51,021 nucleotides of DNA from NCBI GenBank assembly GCA_027490195.1, contig JAIXYN010000088.1, positions 1-51,021 on the forward strand. The letters run 5' to 3'. This document shows, in pieces, positions 32,543-39,778 of the stretch. Both the position numbers and the translations under genes were made by a program. Below the pieces are notes generated by a model. The model was not told where the DNA came from and did no database searches. It worked only from the letters and a program-made list of their open reading frames with translations. Source of the DNA: Verrucomicrobiaceae bacterium. GTDB lineage: Bacteria; Verrucomicrobiota; Verrucomicrobiia; Verrucomicrobiales; Verrucomicrobiaceae. Numbering within the stretch: position 1 is the first letter of the stretch; every line of letters starts with the position of its first letter.

Positions 32543-34738
32543 CTACAGTCCCAGTTCTTCACGCACCTCGACGTCGTTGATCAGTTTGTCGTAGGCGGCC
32601 TTGGCACCACCTGCCGCTTTGTTGGCCTTGCTGACCAGATCCGCGTAGCGTGCTCCTGAGCGCACTGGATTGAGCAGCGCGCCACGGATGACTTCGCCGT
32701 AGGCCACGAGATTGTCCACATAGGCCCAGACGCGCGGGTCCAGGCGTGGGCGCAGATTGCGCAGTCGGTTCAGGCTGTTGCCCAGCTCATCGCCTTTGAG
32801 GCTGGATATGTTGGTGTCCACATCATGATCAATGGAGGACACGATGGAGTCGGCGCTGCCTTGCGCCGCTTCGATCGAGCCCCCGATGGAAAGCGTGCGC
32901 GGCCCACGACCCTGCAGATACTGCAGCAAGTATTTGGCGGAGTAGCAGTTTGGAGCGGCGGTCAGGAGTGCCTGCAGGCGCTGCGCGGCATGCGGTGTCC
33001 GCAGCAGCGGCACGATCTGGCGCGGATCCTTCATCATCACCGTGCGCATGTTGTCAAAGTCGGTGAGGGCATTCTGCAGCGCCTGTGGCCGTTCGGTGCC
33101 AGCCAGCAGCAGCGCATCTTCGAAAGTCTTGATGCCAAAGACGGTGATACCCACCAGCGGTGCTGGACCCTCCAGTATCAAAAGATCCATCACCGACTTT
33201 TCGTTCTTCACCGGCACGCCCATGAGTTTGCAGGAGCCTTTCGTCGCGCCGCGAATCTTCGCCTGCACTCCGCCGATGGGCTGCACGCTGCCGTCCGCAT
33301 TCATATCTCCGGTCACCGCAAAAGCAGAGTCCCATTTCTTGCCAGTGATCGCGGCTTCCAGCAGCAAAGCGCAGGCCACCGCAGCCGAGGGGCCGTCTTT
33401 GCCGATGTACTTGTCTTCAAAGCCGATCTCCAGCGAGTTGCCCACCGGCCAGCCGCCGTGGCGCAGCTGCGAGAATTTGCTGACTTCATTGAGCGCCTTG
33501 CTCATGCTCTCTCCCACATCTTGATTGAACTTGAGCGTGGAAGGCGACTCCCCCAGCGAAGGCAGGGCGGTGAGGCTCATGCGGGTGACCTGCCCGGCCT
33601 CGCCACCGGAGGAGAGCTGGGAGATCAGCAGGCCGTTCACCTGATTGATGCGTGATTTGAAAGTCACCCCAGCAGGCGCGGGAGTGCCGGTGATCACCCC
33701 GTCATTTTTGCCAGTCGGCACCGCACCGCTTCCCACTGGCGGAGTCGCGGGCTGAGGATTGTTGTTTACGAGATCGATAGCACTCATGATGTCCAGCAGC
33801 TTCAAGTCGTCTTGTAAGGTACGGGGAGCAGCGGCATCTGCGGCTGGTAATGCCGCGATCTTCAGCTGGGTGCCATTCCATTCGTGGGCCTGGCTGGAGC
33901 CGGCCTGGAAGTTCTGGGTGTTCTGTTCAAATCTCACCTTGCCGTTGGAGGTCTGGGCTGGCAGCGCCGGACTGCCCTTCTGCCATGCCAATTTCAGCAC
34001 CACGGACCGCTGCAACTGGCCCCCGGCCATTGACGAAAGCACATCCATGCATTCACACTCGGTGAAGCGGCACTCGCTGGTAGTCAGCAGGGCATCGGTG
34101 CCGGTAAACATGGAGTTTTTGAAAACGCACTCTTTGTAGCGCTCGGTCAGCTGCCTGCCGTCGAGCGGGTTGGACTCCAGCACGCAGCCCAAAAAGGTGC
34201 AGCGACTGGCCGTAATTCCGCATAAAAAGGGCGAGTTTAGCGTGCTGCGTGCCACCACACAGTCTGTCATGTTCAGTTTGGGCGGGCCGATCTCTGAATA
34301 AAGCTCCTCGAGCGTGAAAACAGCACCGTTGCTGCGGCGGTGAGTTCCATTCTCATTGGTCACATAGCAGTCCTCAAGCATGCAGCCTTGCAAATCGTAG
34401 CTGCCGCGCACAGACGTTCTTAATGCCACCCTGCGTAAGATGCAGTTGGTCAGATTGAGGATCCCACCGCTGGAGGTGTTCAGCGTCACGTCCTCCAGAA
34501 CGGTTCCCGCCGGGAAGGTCAGTTCCATTTTTTGCGAACGTGGCAACGCTAAGGAAGGATCAATCGTCACCAGGCTGCTTTTGCCGGTGTAATGGCCTGC
34601 CGGTAGTGAGCATGACTCCTGCAGGCAGAGCTTTCTCTTGGAAGACTGCATATACCAGTCGGGTTCGACTGCACCAGCGCTGCTTAGGGCAAGCAGCAGG
34701 CAAGACACTGAATAATACCCGATCCAATTATTCCTCAT
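32543..34738 (-). CDS. Secreted Lon-type (S16) serine protease with N-terminal beta-helix-like region
   Basis: A 731-residue protein. Signal peptide 1-23 (SVSCLLLALSSAGA). Residues 50-250 are short repeated strands with many Asn, Cys and Leu (LNLTNCILRRVALRTSVRGS, LQGCMLEDCYVTNENGT, TASRCTFLGCVLESN), as in right-handed beta-helix or pentapeptide-like folds. Residues 430-545 are a Lon protease domain: DGPSAAVACALLLEAA with Ser451 and GGVQAKIRGATKG with Lys494. Their spacing of 43 equals that of Ser679/Lys722 in E. coli Lon. There is no AAA ATPase domain. The C-terminal 180 residues are helical. ATG 34738 opens the signal peptide. Divergent from pyrE. Confidence 0.85.
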   Translation of the reverse strand: MRNNWIGYYSVSCLLLALSSAGAVEPDWYMQSSKRKLCLQESCSLPAGHYTGKSSLVTIDPSLALPRSQKMELTFPAGTVLEDVTLNTSSGGILNLTNCILRRVALRTSVRGSYDLQGCMLEDCYVTNENGTHRRSNGAVFTLEELYSEIGPPKLNMTDCVVARSTLNSPFLCGITASRCTFLGCVLESNPLDGRQLTERYKECVFKNSMFTGTDALLTTSECRFTECECMDVLSSMAGGQLQRSVVLKLAWQKGSPALPAQTSNGKVRFEQNTQNFQAGSSQAHEWNGTQLKIAALPAADAAAPRTLQDDLKLLDIMSAIDLVNNNPQPATPPVGSGAVPTGKNDGVITGTPAPAGVTFKSRINQVNGLLISQLSSGGEAGQVTRMSLTALPSLGESPSTLKFNQDVGESMSKALNEVSKFSQLRHGGWPVGNSLEIGFEDKYIGKDGPSAAVACALLLEAAITGKKWDSAFAVTGDMNADGSVQPIGGVQAKIRGATKGSCKLMGVPVKNEKSVMDLLILEGPAPLVGITVFGIKTFEDALLLAGTERPQALQNALTDFDNMRTVMMKDPRQIVPLLRTPHAAQRLQALLTAAPNCYSAKYLLQYLQGRGPRTLSIGGSIEAAQGSADSIVSSIDHDVDTNISSLKGDELGNSLNRLRNLRPRLDPRVWAYVDNLVAYGEVIRGALLNPVRSGARYADLVSKANKAAGGAKAAYDKLINDVEVREELGL

Positions 34739-34859
34739 GAGGTGGAAGGTACGAAAAGAGCTCAAAAAATGCAAACTATCACGGCTCTGTTTGTTTAAAA
34801 AAACTCTACGGTCATCAGTCGTCGCTTGTTTTCCATGGTCCTCACTTCTAAATCGCGCC

Positions 34860-35429
34860 ATGTCCCTCCAGCAAGACCGCGAAGAACTTCTGCAAATTCT
34901 CAAAGCCAAATCCATCAAGACCGGCAAATTCACCCTCGCCTCCGGCAAGGAGAGCGATCTCTACGTGGACTGCCGTGTGACCACCCTCGACTCGCGTGGC
35001 GCGGTGCTCGTGGGCCGTGTGCTGCATGCGCTGCTGCGTGAAGAAGAAGCCAAGCGCGGCCTCAGCATCGGCTCCCTCGGCGGCCTCACCATGGGTGCGG
35101 ACCCCATCACGCTCGCCGTTGCCATGAGCTCCAGCATCGCCGGCGATACTCCGCCCGTGCAGGCCTTTGTGGTTCGCAAGGAAGCCAAAGGCCATGGCCG
35201 TGGCAAACGCATTGAGGGGAATTTCATCACCAACCAGCCCGTCGTCGTCGTCGATGACGTCATCACCACCGGCGGCTCCACTCTCAAGGCCATCGAAGCC
35301 ATCGAAGAAGAAGGCGGTAAAGTCGCCTTCGCTTTGATCCTTGTCGATCGCTCCGAAGGAGGTCGCGAAGCCATCGAGGCCAAGGGTTATCCGGTGGCGG
35401 CTGCCTTCACGCGGGCGGATTTGGTGTGA
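34860..35429 (+). CDS. pyrE: Orotate phosphoribosyltransferase
   Basis: A 189-residue enzyme of pyrimidine synthesis that joins orotate to PRPP. The PRPP-binding motif VVVVDDVITTGGSTLKAIEA is intact, as are the FTLASGKESDLYVDCRV substrate segment and the flexible-loop basic segment KEAKGHGRGKRIEG. ATG 34860 gives the normal length; the frame is open to 34737 but the added residues are in the divergent promoter region of the protease gene. Confidence 0.95.
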   Translation: MSLQQDREELLQILKAKSIKTGKFTLASGKESDLYVDCRVTTLDSRGAVLVGRVLHALLREEEAKRGLSIGSLGGLTMGADPITLAVAMSSSIAGDTPPVQAFVVRKEAKGHGRGKRIEGNFITNQPVVVVDDVITTGGSTLKAIEAIEEEGGKVAFALILVDRSEGGREAIEAKGYPVAAAFTRADLV

Positions 35430-35462
35430 TGAGTTTCAAAAACAAAAGCTTCAAAACTTGTC

Positions 35463-35954
35463 ATGAGCTGCCGGGGAGTTCATTTTGCCATTACCACGGA
35501 TGATCTCATCCAATTGCGATGCGGCGGCTCGGACGATGGTGTCCTCGCAGTGGTTCAGGCTATCGAAGAACGCTGGGAAAAAGACGCTGGTTTTGTATGC
35601 GAGACTGACAAGGCGTGGGATGCTATTCATCGCTGTCTCACAGATGGCACTCTGAAGTTTAGGGGTGGCAGTGAGCCCTTGCGGCTTTGCATTCTGGGGG
35701 GAGAAAAGATCTACCACGGTGATGATTATATCATTTCACTTGTGAGGCATGATCAGCTCAGGCTGCTTGCTGACGCTTTGGCCTCGGTTACACCTCAGTT
35801 TATTGGGGAGCACTATTGGACAATGCCAGATGAGTATGGACAGAAAAGCAACGAGGATTGCCAATACACTTGGGATTGGTTTTCAGATTTGCCTGCTTTT
35901 TTTGATCGTGCTGAGAAAGCAGGGCGGCATGTCATCTTCACCGCGGATCAATAA
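35463..35954 (+). CDS. DUF1877 (YfbM-like) protein
   Basis: A 163-residue protein. DUF1877 features: an N-terminal MSCRGVHFAITTDDLIQLRC, the segment DKAWDAIHRCLTDGTLK, GEKIYHGDDYIISLV, and near the end YTWDWFSDLPAFFDRAEKAG. YfbM-like proteins have unknown function but appear often near toxin-immunity or small accessory genes. It starts 33 nt after pyrE and its base composition looks lower in GC than pyrE, suggesting later acquisition. The next gene follows after 10 nt. Confidence 0.75.
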   Translation: MSCRGVHFAITTDDLIQLRCGGSDDGVLAVVQAIEERWEKDAGFVCETDKAWDAIHRCLTDGTLKFRGGSEPLRLCILGGEKIYHGDDYIISLVRHDQLRLLADALASVTPQFIGEHYWTMPDEYGQKSNEDCQYTWDWFSDLPAFFDRAEKAGRHVIFTADQ

Positions 35955-35964
35955 GGCACCGCGT

Positions 35965-36273
35965 ATGCGCCAGGGAATCACTCGCGTTCTTCTCTTCGCC
36001 GCGCTGCTTCTCTTGGCGACTTCCTGTGTGCACAAGAAGGTGGTTCTCTTGGAGCATGACGCCAGCTCCGGGCAGGATACCATCACCTATCGCGGGAAGC
36101 TGATGACGCCTGAGGAGTTGTTTGAGCTCGGGGAAAACGCCGACGACAATCAGATCGACCTCATCATGAAACAAGACGGCACAACGCAGAAGGTGGATTT
36201 GAAGAAATGGCACACGGGCATGAGGATGCTCCCGGAGATGATGCAGTCGATGCCAGGAGACATGATGGAATGA
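35965..36273 (+). CDS. Small hypothetical lipoprotein
   Basis: A 102-residue protein with lipoprotein signal (LLFAALLLLATSCVHKK, Cys near residue 21) and a short mixed domain (KLMTPEELFELGENADDNQI) ending in a Met-rich stretch (MRMLPEMMQSMPGDMME). ATG 35965 is chosen; an upstream in-frame start lies in another gene. Family unknown. Confidence 0.6.
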   Translation: MRQGITRVLLFAALLLLATSCVHKKVVLLEHDASSGQDTITYRGKLMTPEELFELGENADDNQIDLIMKQDGTTQKVDLKKWHTGMRMLPEMMQSMPGDMME

Positions 36274-36350
36274 CGGCTTTTCAGCCTTGCGCGCTCAGCG
36301 CCTTTTCGCCTAGCATCGCTGCGTACCAACACCCCAACCTCACTGAATTC

Positions 36351-36647
36351 ATGGCAGCCTACATCATCGGACGCGTGCAGGTCACCGACTGGCCGCGCTA
36401 CGCAGAGTACATGAAGCAGACGCCCGGCATCATCGCGCAATACGGCGGCCGCTTCATTGCGCGGGGCGGTGAGTCCATGACGCTCGAAGGACCGGAAGAG
36501 ACCGATCGCGTGGTCATTCTCGAATTCCCCACCTTCGCTGCCGCCAAGCAGTTCTTCCATTCAGAGGAGTATCAAAGCGCCAGGACACTGCGCGAAGGCG
36601 CTGCGGTGGCGCAGTTCTTTGCGATTGATGGCGTGCCGGTGGGTTAG
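36351..36647 (+). CDS. DUF1330 protein
   Basis: A 98-residue alpha-beta (dimeric ferredoxin-like) protein. AAYIIGRVQVTDWPRYAEYM at the start, GGRFIARGGESMTLEGPEE in the middle and LEFPTFAAAKQFFHSEEYQS at the end are the DUF1330 pattern. Role unknown; members are small cytoplasmic proteins, some near oxygenases. ATG 36351 matches the usual start. No operon partner is clear. Confidence 0.88.
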   Translation: MAAYIIGRVQVTDWPRYAEYMKQTPGIIAQYGGRFIARGGESMTLEGPEETDRVVILEFPTFAAAKQFFHSEEYQSARTLREGAAVAQFFAIDGVPVG

Positions 36648-36748
36648 CTTAGACATGGCTGCCAGCGCCAGCCAAGCGGCTGCTCATGCATGCAGGCGAG
36701 CATCCATTGGGCTTGATTCCACCGCTGAATCTCCCTAGGCTTTTTCCA

Positions 36749-37012
36749 ATGACCTGGCTACTCTTATCCATCGCGGCGGTTGCTCCCTTCTTTTTTGCCA
36801 TTTATGGCCGTCGTTTTCTGGGGAGCCAGACCCATCCGGCGGCTCTTTTCATCCTCGCCTGGATGGCGACCGCCTTTGTGCTGGATGGAGCCAGCCTGCC
36901 TCAGGTCCCGGTGGGTGTGTCCTCGCTTGTCTGGGTGTTGCTTGGTTTTGGAGTGGTGGCGCTGGTACGGAAATTGAGAGCAGGGCCAGACAAGGGGACG
37001 AAGGCTGAATAA
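36749..37012 (+). CDS. Small membrane protein, three segments
   Basis: An 87-residue protein with three hydrophobic segments (about 2-20, 30-48, 55-74: LLLSIAAVAPFFFAIYG, AALFILAWMATAFVL, SSLVWVLLGFGVVALV) and a charged tail. No family recognised. Confidence 0.55.
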   Translation: MTWLLLSIAAVAPFFFAIYGRRFLGSQTHPAALFILAWMATAFVLDGASLPQVPVGVSSLVWVLLGFGVVALVRKLRAGPDKGTKAE

Positions 37013-37132
37013 GTCCCCGGGGAGAAGCTGCCGCTGCGGATGAGCCGTAGCTGCCTGCTCTACCAGCAAACAGACAGGCCCCGCGCTGCTCCATCCGTCA
37101 ACGCCTCTGGCGTAATCGAATCAAACTCCGCC

Positions 37133-37231
37133 ATGCACTACGTCGAGTTCAAAGCCGCCGTCCAACAGCACCTGAAACGCAAACGCCGGGGAGCGACGTG
37201 GGTGGAGCTGCGGGAGACGCTCGCCCTGATC
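37133..37231 (+). pseudogene. N-terminal remnant of a small hypothetical gene, fused in frame
   Basis: MHYVEFKAAVQQHLKRKRRG then ATWVELRETLAL looks like the start of a short (about 65-residue) hypothetical protein that I recall from Verrucomicrobiota and Planctomycetota, which normally goes on with a PCP-containing stretch. Here it breaks off after LAL and runs directly into the signal peptide of the next gene. Confidence 0.4.
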
Positions 37232-37777
37232 ATGCGAAGCTGTCTTGCCGCCATTCTTCTGCTGGCCAGCAGCGTCTGCGTTCTTGCTGTCACAGACCTG
37301 ACACCGCATGTCTCACCCGACGGAAGGTATGCCATCCACAATATCGGCGACACAGCGCAGGCAGAGCACCACTTTGAGATCCGCACCCGGGCGGGAGAGG
37401 TGCTGCTGAGGACTGATGACCAGGCATCGAAGCAGTGGCTCCCCACGCATGCCAATGACATCCTGTGGAGTGCCGACAGTCAGTTCGTCTTGCTCCGCTA
37501 CGCCAGAGGCAAGTTAGATTGCACGGCTCTTTATTCTTTCGCCGACCGGAAGCTCATCGACCTCCTTCATGTGGACGACGGATGGACGGTTCCCATCCGC
37601 TGGGTGAGCAAACGAACCTTCATCGTTGAGGATTCAGGCCCCCATGGTGGCAAAGCCCGGGGTGGCGGCTATCACTACCGCAAGACCTATCGAATCCGCT
37701 CGCAGCCCTTGCGTCTCGAATGCATTTATACCAGCCCCACGATCACCACCCAGGATGATCCTGAGGCGTATTATTAA
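37232..37777 (+). CDS. Secreted WD40-like hypothetical protein
   Basis: A 181-residue protein. Signal peptide 1-22 (MRSCLAAILLLASSVCVLA). The body has TolB/WD40-like strand pairs (TPHVSPDGRYAIHNIGD and ANDILWSADSQFVLLRYARG), enough for about two to three blades, so a small propeller fragment or a partner-dependent fold. No catalytic pattern. ATG 37232 opens the signal peptide; a longer start at 37133 would prepend a cytoplasmic-type helix and block export. Confidence 0.55.
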   Translation: MRSCLAAILLLASSVCVLAVTDLTPHVSPDGRYAIHNIGDTAQAEHHFEIRTRAGEVLLRTDDQASKQWLPTHANDILWSADSQFVLLRYARGKLDCTALYSFADRKLIDLLHVDDGWTVPIRWVSKRTFIVEDSGPHGGKARGGGYHYRKTYRIRSQPLRLECIYTSPTITTQDDPEAYY

Positions 37778-37780
37778 GGA

Positions 37781-37857
37781 GTGCGAAGTTAAAGGGACAT
37801 AATTTGAGTGAAATCACTGCCCATATAGCGGCCACCCATGTCCCTTTTACTTTGCAC
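37781..37857. repeat. 77-bp inverted-repeat element
   Basis: Left end GTGCGAAGTTAAAGGGACAT (37781-37800) and right end, inverted, GTGCAAAGTAAAAGGGACAT (37838-37857): 18 of 20 match. It begins 4 nt after the stop codon of the preceding gene. It looks like a MITE or a REP-type palindrome. Confidence 0.7.
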
Positions 37858-37937
37858 ATATTAATAACATGCCCTGTCAGGCAATCGCAGGAGCATGACA
37901 TACCATGATTCAACGCTCGCTGCTATGAAGGGCGTTT

Positions 37938-38126
37938 TTATTCAGCATGCATTTGGCCAAATGACTTGATCTCGTCACGACGAAAAGCAAGCTTCTCGCG
38001 AGCACGCTCAATGGCTTCATCAGCGGAGAAAAGCTCCACCCTGCCCTCTTCGATGTCCTTCACGCGGACGTCGATTTCCGCATGCCACTCGGCTTTGACC
38101 GATGTCTCGGCTTCGTTCTCGTTCAT
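37938..38126 (-). CDS. Solitary antitoxin-like addiction module protein
   Basis: A 62-residue protein: EIDVRVKDIEEGRVELFSAD then EAIERAREKLAFR, the pattern of the addiction-module component family (TIGR02574-like), which usually neutralises a RelE/ParE-type toxin. The toxin gene would be expected just downstream; 37778-37937 holds only the 77-bp repeat and no open frame. It begins 5 nt after the stop of the sialidase-like gene, so it is probably carried on that transcript. Confidence 0.65.
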   Translation of the reverse strand: MNENEAETSVKAEWHAEIDVRVKDIEEGRVELFSADEAIERAREKLAFRRDEIKSFGQMHAE

Positions 38127-38131
38127 TGCAC

Positions 38132-39148
38132 TCACTTCACCTTCACCCGCGCATAATAGATCGCGGCTTTCCCTTCGTGGCTTGAGTAATACGTCACGTG
38201 CAGGAGGTCGTCGTGCCAGTAGAGGCCGGGGTAGCTGCAATCTCCGCCGCTGGGGAGTTCCAGGATGGGGGTGAGGCTGGTCGGCGTCATGGCAAAGAGG
38301 ACCATGTGGGCGCCGGGGGTGGCACCGAAACCGCGGGAGCCGGCGATGAGTTTGCCATCGGGCAGTTCGATGAAGTTCGGGCCGCCAAGGGGCAGGCCGG
38401 TGGCGGCGTAGGTCCAGTCGCGATAGGGGGCCTGTGCTTTGCCGATCACGCCTTTACGGTCGCCGCCCTGACGGGCGATGAGGGCGAGGGCGGTGCCGTC
38501 TTTGAGGAAGCGCAGGGTGGTTTCTCCGGGCTGTCCGGGGACTTTCATGAGGGAGGAGAGCTGCCACACGGAGCCGTCCGTGCTGGCGTAGGTTTTCAGC
38601 GACCACTCCTTCTCAGGCGCAGGGCCGCCGGAGTTCGGGTGGATGTTGTAGCTGGTGCCGTAGAAGCGTTTGTCCGCCGGATTAATGGTGGCGCGCCAGA
38701 GCCAGTCGCCTTTGGACAGGAGCTTCTGCAGCGGGGTCCAGACCTTGCCGTCCATGGAGGTGGCGTAGCGTGTCTGGCGGCCCAGCGTGGCGGAGTCGCC
38801 GCCGCAGAGCAGGTAGAGGCGCTTTTCATCGGGGGTGACGATGAGCTTGGGATCGCGCAAATCCACGCCGGGCTCACTGACCGTGACGTGGTCCACCCAG
38901 GTCTTGCCACTGGCGGAGACCATCATGTGCACGACGCCCTCGCCCTTGGTGGCGGAGTCCGCCTCACGGAAGCAGCAGTAAAAGAGGTTCTGAAACCGTG
39001 TGATGTCGGTGGCACCGTTATGCGGGGCCTTGTCCCAGATTTTATCCACGGAGACCAGCTCCGCCGTGGGTGCCTGCGCGTGCAGCAGGCTGGCACTGGC
39101 AAGGGCCAGGAGGGAGGCGGCAGGAAGGAGAATCAGGCGTGAGATCAT
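38132..39148 (-). CDS. Secreted sialidase-like (BNR-repeat) protein
   Basis: A 338-residue protein. Signal peptide 1-24 (LLALASASLLHAQA). A six-bladed propeller is suggested by repeats with Ser/Asp boxes: MVSASGKTWVDHVT, TSMDGKVWTPLQKL and ASTDGSVWQLSSLM. GLYWHDDLLHVTYYSSHEGK forms the last blade. The arginine triad of real sialidases cannot be identified with certainty (Arg in FYCCFREAD and LRDPKL are candidates). It is transcribed just before the antitoxin-like gene. Confidence 0.75.
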   Translation of the reverse strand: MISRLILLPAASLLALASASLLHAQAPTAELVSVDKIWDKAPHNGATDITRFQNLFYCCFREADSATKGEGVVHMMVSASGKTWVDHVTVSEPGVDLRDPKLIVTPDEKRLYLLCGGDSATLGRQTRYATSMDGKVWTPLQKLLSKGDWLWRATINPADKRFYGTSYNIHPNSGGPAPEKEWSLKTYASTDGSVWQLSSLMKVPGQPGETTLRFLKDGTALALIARQGGDRKGVIGKAQAPYRDWTYAATGLPLGGPNFIELPDGKLIAGSRGFGATPGAHMVLFAMTPTSLTPILELPSGGDCSYPGLYWHDDLLHVTYYSSHEGKAAIYYARVKVK

Positions 39149-39181
39149 GGTGTCTTAAACGTGAGCGGTCAGGCTCGTCTA

Positions 39182-39667
39182 TTATTTGGTCATCTCAGAT
39201 TGGATGATTTGCATGATCTGCGGCTGCAGCACCTTCATCTTTTCCTGGGTCACCGTCATCAGGTCGGCAGCCACCGTGATCTGCTTGCTGACAAGCACCT
39301 GGCCGGCGGGCGATTCCATCATGGCAGTCACATCCTTCGCCTGCTGTTCGGTGAAGTTTTTGCCATAGCTGGCGACGATCTCAGGCTTGATCTTTTCCCA
39401 GCCCATCTGCTCCAGCATGACGGCTTTGACCTTGGCAATGCCCTTGGCGAATTTGTCCTGCTGCTCCTGCGGCAGGGATTTGATCTGCTCCGAGGTGCTG
39501 CCCATGCCGGCGTCAAATCCGTGGAGTAGATTGCTCTCAAACTGCTTCTGCACCTGCATGACGACGAGCATTTTTTCGATGGCTGCCAGATGTGAGGCGG
39601 GCAATTCAGCCGCGCGCGCATTGCTGAGGCAGAGGGCGAATGTGGCGAGGATCAGGATGTTTTTCAT
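39182..39667 (-). CDS. Exported DUF2059 protein
   Basis: A 161-residue protein with signal peptide (1-19). The body is helical and matches DUF2059: EKMLVVMQVQKQFESNL near the start and ASYGKNFTEQQAKDVTAMME with the F-T-x-x-x-x-K pattern, then SPAGQVLVSKQITVAADLM. DUF2059 proteins are periplasmic with unknown function. Independent gene; 110 nt to the next upstream gene. Confidence 0.85.
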   Translation of the reverse strand: MKNILILATFALCLSNARAAELPASHLAAIEKMLVVMQVQKQFESNLLHGFDAGMGSTSEQIKSLPQEQQDKFAKGIAKVKAVMLEQMGWEKIKPEIVASYGKNFTEQQAKDVTAMMESPAGQVLVSKQITVAADLMTVTQEKMKVLQPQIMQIIQSEMTK

Positions 39668-39778
39668 AAGCAGTAGGTGTGTCTAACCGATCCCTTGCAA
39701 AACAGGAAGGGCAAAAACACAGCTCGTTTGTAATTCATCGTTTCTTGGGCGGCGTGTCAAAGAAAGATCTCCGGCGCT

